Assembly (NCBI GenBank): GCA_964550375.1
Contig: CAZJYX010000018.1
Location: forward strand, 1-64,000
Length of the DNA stretch: 64,000 bases
Direction: 5' to 3'
DNA from: JAAYXS01 sp964550375
GTDB taxonomy: Bacteria; Planctomycetota; Phycisphaerae; UBA1845; Fen-1342
The notes beneath the pieces are model-generated. The model was given only the letters and a program-made list of their open reading frames with translations, had not been told where the DNA came from and did no database searches. Position 1 is the first letter of the stretch. Every line of letters starts with the position of its first letter. Below are positions 62,646 through 64,000 of the stretch, piece after piece. The translations under genes were made by a program, and so were the position numbers.

Positions 62646-64000
62646 TCAGCGCGACAGCACGGATTTCCGCATGTTCTCGGCCTCCTCCAGGAAGCGCGCC
62701 GTGTAGCTGGCGTCCACACGCTGGCAGCATTGCGTCGCCAACTCGCACATGCGGCCGTACTCGGGGTCCGCGGTCAGCACCTGAAACTCCCCCGCCAGGA
62801 TCACCAGGCGCAGCAGGTGCCGCAGTATCAGGCCCTCCTGCTTGATCAAGTCGCGGCTGCGCACGAACTTGAAAAACTCGCACTCGAACTGGAACGCCCC
62901 GCCCGCGATCCACTTCGGCTGCACCGGCATCGGCTCGGGCGCCGCCAGTTGCGCCTCGTACAGCGTCGCCAGCATCTCCGGAAACGTCGGCGGCCGCTCC
63001 ACCTCGTCCTCGTCCCACGGGTCGCGGTAGCGCCACGGCTTGCGCTCCGCGGCCGGCTCAGCCTCCGCCTCCGACGACAGCACGCCCATCTGTCGCAGGC
63101 GCGGCTCCAGGAACTCCGTCTGCAAAGGTCCCTTCGGTAAATCCTCCGGGATGCGCACCTTGCGTAGAATCGCCGGCGGCATCTGCAAAACCGACTCGAG
63201 CGCCAGCAGCTTCTCTTCGAAGTTGCCGTAATTGAGCTGCTCGGCCACGAACGCGCCGAACAGCGGATCCACGCTGCGGAAGTTCAGCAGCTTGTTGATG
63301 CTGGCGTCCAGCGTGACATGATCCCCGTCCGCCGAGCGCTTGAGATAACCCAGCCCCTGCAGGTTGTCCAACATGAAGTCCAGTTGCTTCTGGAACTTCT
63401 CGATTCGCTCGGGCGAATTGAAGCGCTTGGAGAGAAAATCGCGCACCTCGTGCAACGTGCCGGTGCGGGTCAGCAGAAAGATCAGCACCTGGTAGGGAAT
63501 CATCGCCCGGCTCGACAGCCGGGCGGGACCGGCGGCAATCAACGTCTTGAACTGTCCCTCGCTCCAGTACTGCTCCGTCTTGCGGCGCGTGGGGCGCTTG
63601 CGCTCCAGGTCCTTGCGCATGCGCAGCAGGCCCGGGTCCTTGGTCTGGGCCGGAATCTGCTCGTACTTCTTGCGCCACTTGTTGATCTTGACGTCGTCGT
63701 CGTGCGCGACGGCGATTACGTAACCCTGCGTGTCGAATTGCGGCCGTCCGGCGCGGCCGAACATCTGGTGCGCACTGCTGGCCGGAATGACCTTCTGCTC
63801 GCCGTGCGGCCCTTTCAGCAGCGAGGTCAGGACCACGGCCCGCGCCGGCAGATTGATCCCCGCGGCCAACGTCTCCGTGCAGCACACGAACGGCACCAGC
63901 TTCCGCTCGAACAGGTCCTCCACCACCTGCTTATGGCGCGGCAGCACGCCGGCATGGTGCACGCCCACGCCCCGCAGCAGCATCTGCTTGAGCTTCGGCC
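62646..64000 (-). CDS. Ski2-like superfamily II RNA helicase, C-terminal part (cut by window edge)
   Basis: At least 451 residues; the frame runs on past base 64000 without a start. Motifs of the second RecA domain are visible: GVHHAGVLPRHKQVVEDLFE, VPFVCCTETLAAGINLPAR, and QMFGRAGRPQFDTQGYVIA (motif VI). A long winged-helix/helical C-terminal region follows (FKTLIAAGPARLSSRAMIPY, GLGYLKRSADGDHVTLDASI), as in Mtr4/Ski2 or related helicases. It likely unwinds structured RNA for decay or processing. Motifs I to III lie outside the window. Confidence 0.85.
   Translation of the reverse strand, partial: PKLKQMLLRGVGVHHAGVLPRHKQVVEDLFERKLVPFVCCTETLAAGINLPARAVVLTSLLKGPHGEQKVIPASSAHQMFGRAGRPQFDTQGYVIAVAHDDDVKINKWRKKYEQIPAQTKDPGLLRMRKDLERKRPTRRKTEQYWSEGQFKTLIAAGPARLSSRAMIPYQVLIFLLTRTGTLHEVRDFLSKRFNSPERIEKFQKQLDFMLDNLQGLGYLKRSADGDHVTLDASINKLLNFRSVDPLFGAFVAEQLNYGNFEEKLLALESVLQMPPAILRKVRIPEDLPKGPLQTEFLEPRLRQMGVLSSEAEAEPAAERKPWRYRDPWDEDEVERPPTFPEMLATLYEAQLAAPEPMPVQPKWIAGGAFQFECEFFKFVRSRDLIKQEGLILRHLLRLVILAGEFQVLTADPEYGRMCELATQCCQRVDASYTARFLEEAENMRKSVLSR

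Overview
This 64 kb window is GC-rich (roughly 65% by eye), gene-dense bacterial chromosome, most likely from a member of the Planctomycetota (Phycisphaerae-like). That placement is an inference from several features. There is a secreted protein ending in two dockerin-like GDxNxDGxVNxxDIDPF repeats, a long run of large pseudopilin-like proteins with AFT/AFS cleavage sites, a zinc-ribbon membrane protein of a style common in that phylum, and an ATP synthase operon whose c and b subunits carry signal-like N-termini.

Layout. 1-650: debris with a 5' relic of an ISL3-family element. 648-9679 (minus): a Cu/Ag-type tripartite efflux operon (Cys-rich exported protein, TolC-like lipoprotein, CusB-like adaptor with five metal-binding modules, enlarged CusA-like RND pump, HMA-MauE fusion). 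10132-10485 (minus): tmRNA with predicted tag ANDGYRLAA. 10.7-13.5 kb (plus): B12-binding radical SAM protein, lipoprotein, YjbQ. 13.6-16.8 kb: dockerin-type secreted protein, an unknown protein and a glutaryl-CoA-dehydrogenase-like enzyme. 17.0-22.0 kb (plus): zinc-ribbon/helical-repeat membrane protein, rhomboid protease, MotA and MotB. 22.0-36.6 kb (minus): a nine-gene type II secretion/type IV pilus-like operon (GspE, GspF, three GspG-like proteins, GspH-, GspI- and GspJ-like proteins, and a 1413-residue GspK-like protein). 36.9-44.3 kb (plus): ChaN-type lipoprotein, then an ADP-forming acyl-CoA synthetase followed by two tandem CoA-transferase/GNAT fusions. 44.4-47.1 kb (minus): three unknown exported or membrane proteins. 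47.3-49.3 kb: RNase H-like nuclease and UppP. 49.3-51.0 kb: a second relic zone with an inactivated ISL3 transposase and gene fragments. 51.1-53.1 kb: M28 peptidase with PDZ. 53.3-61.0 kb: F-type ATP synthase operon atpZ-I-B-E-F-H-A-G-D with no atpC beside it. 61.2-62.6 kb: MscS channel. 62.6 kb to the end (minus): Ski2-like helicase, cut by the window edge.

How genes work together. The efflux genes overlap or abut and form a complete inner membrane-periplasm-outer membrane pump. The gsp operon supplies the cytoplasmic ATPase, the inner-membrane platform and a full pseudopilin set but no secretin, so the outer-membrane exit must be encoded elsewhere. The ADP-forming synthetase and the two CoA-transferases are almost contiguous and probably handle acetate or another short acid with energy conservation, with the GNAT domains as likely regulatory acyltransferases. 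ATP synthase appears H+-coupled from its c subunit.

No single feature here proves a wholly new system. The strongest candidates for a second look are the expanded pseudopilin operon with its giant GspK-like protein, the ADP-forming synthetase plus duplicated CoA-transferase-GNAT cluster, the metal-module-rich efflux adaptor, the unknown three-gene exported cluster at 44.4-47.1 kb, and the two homologous ISL3 5'-end relics. All family assignments come from reading the sequences by eye; no database search was run.
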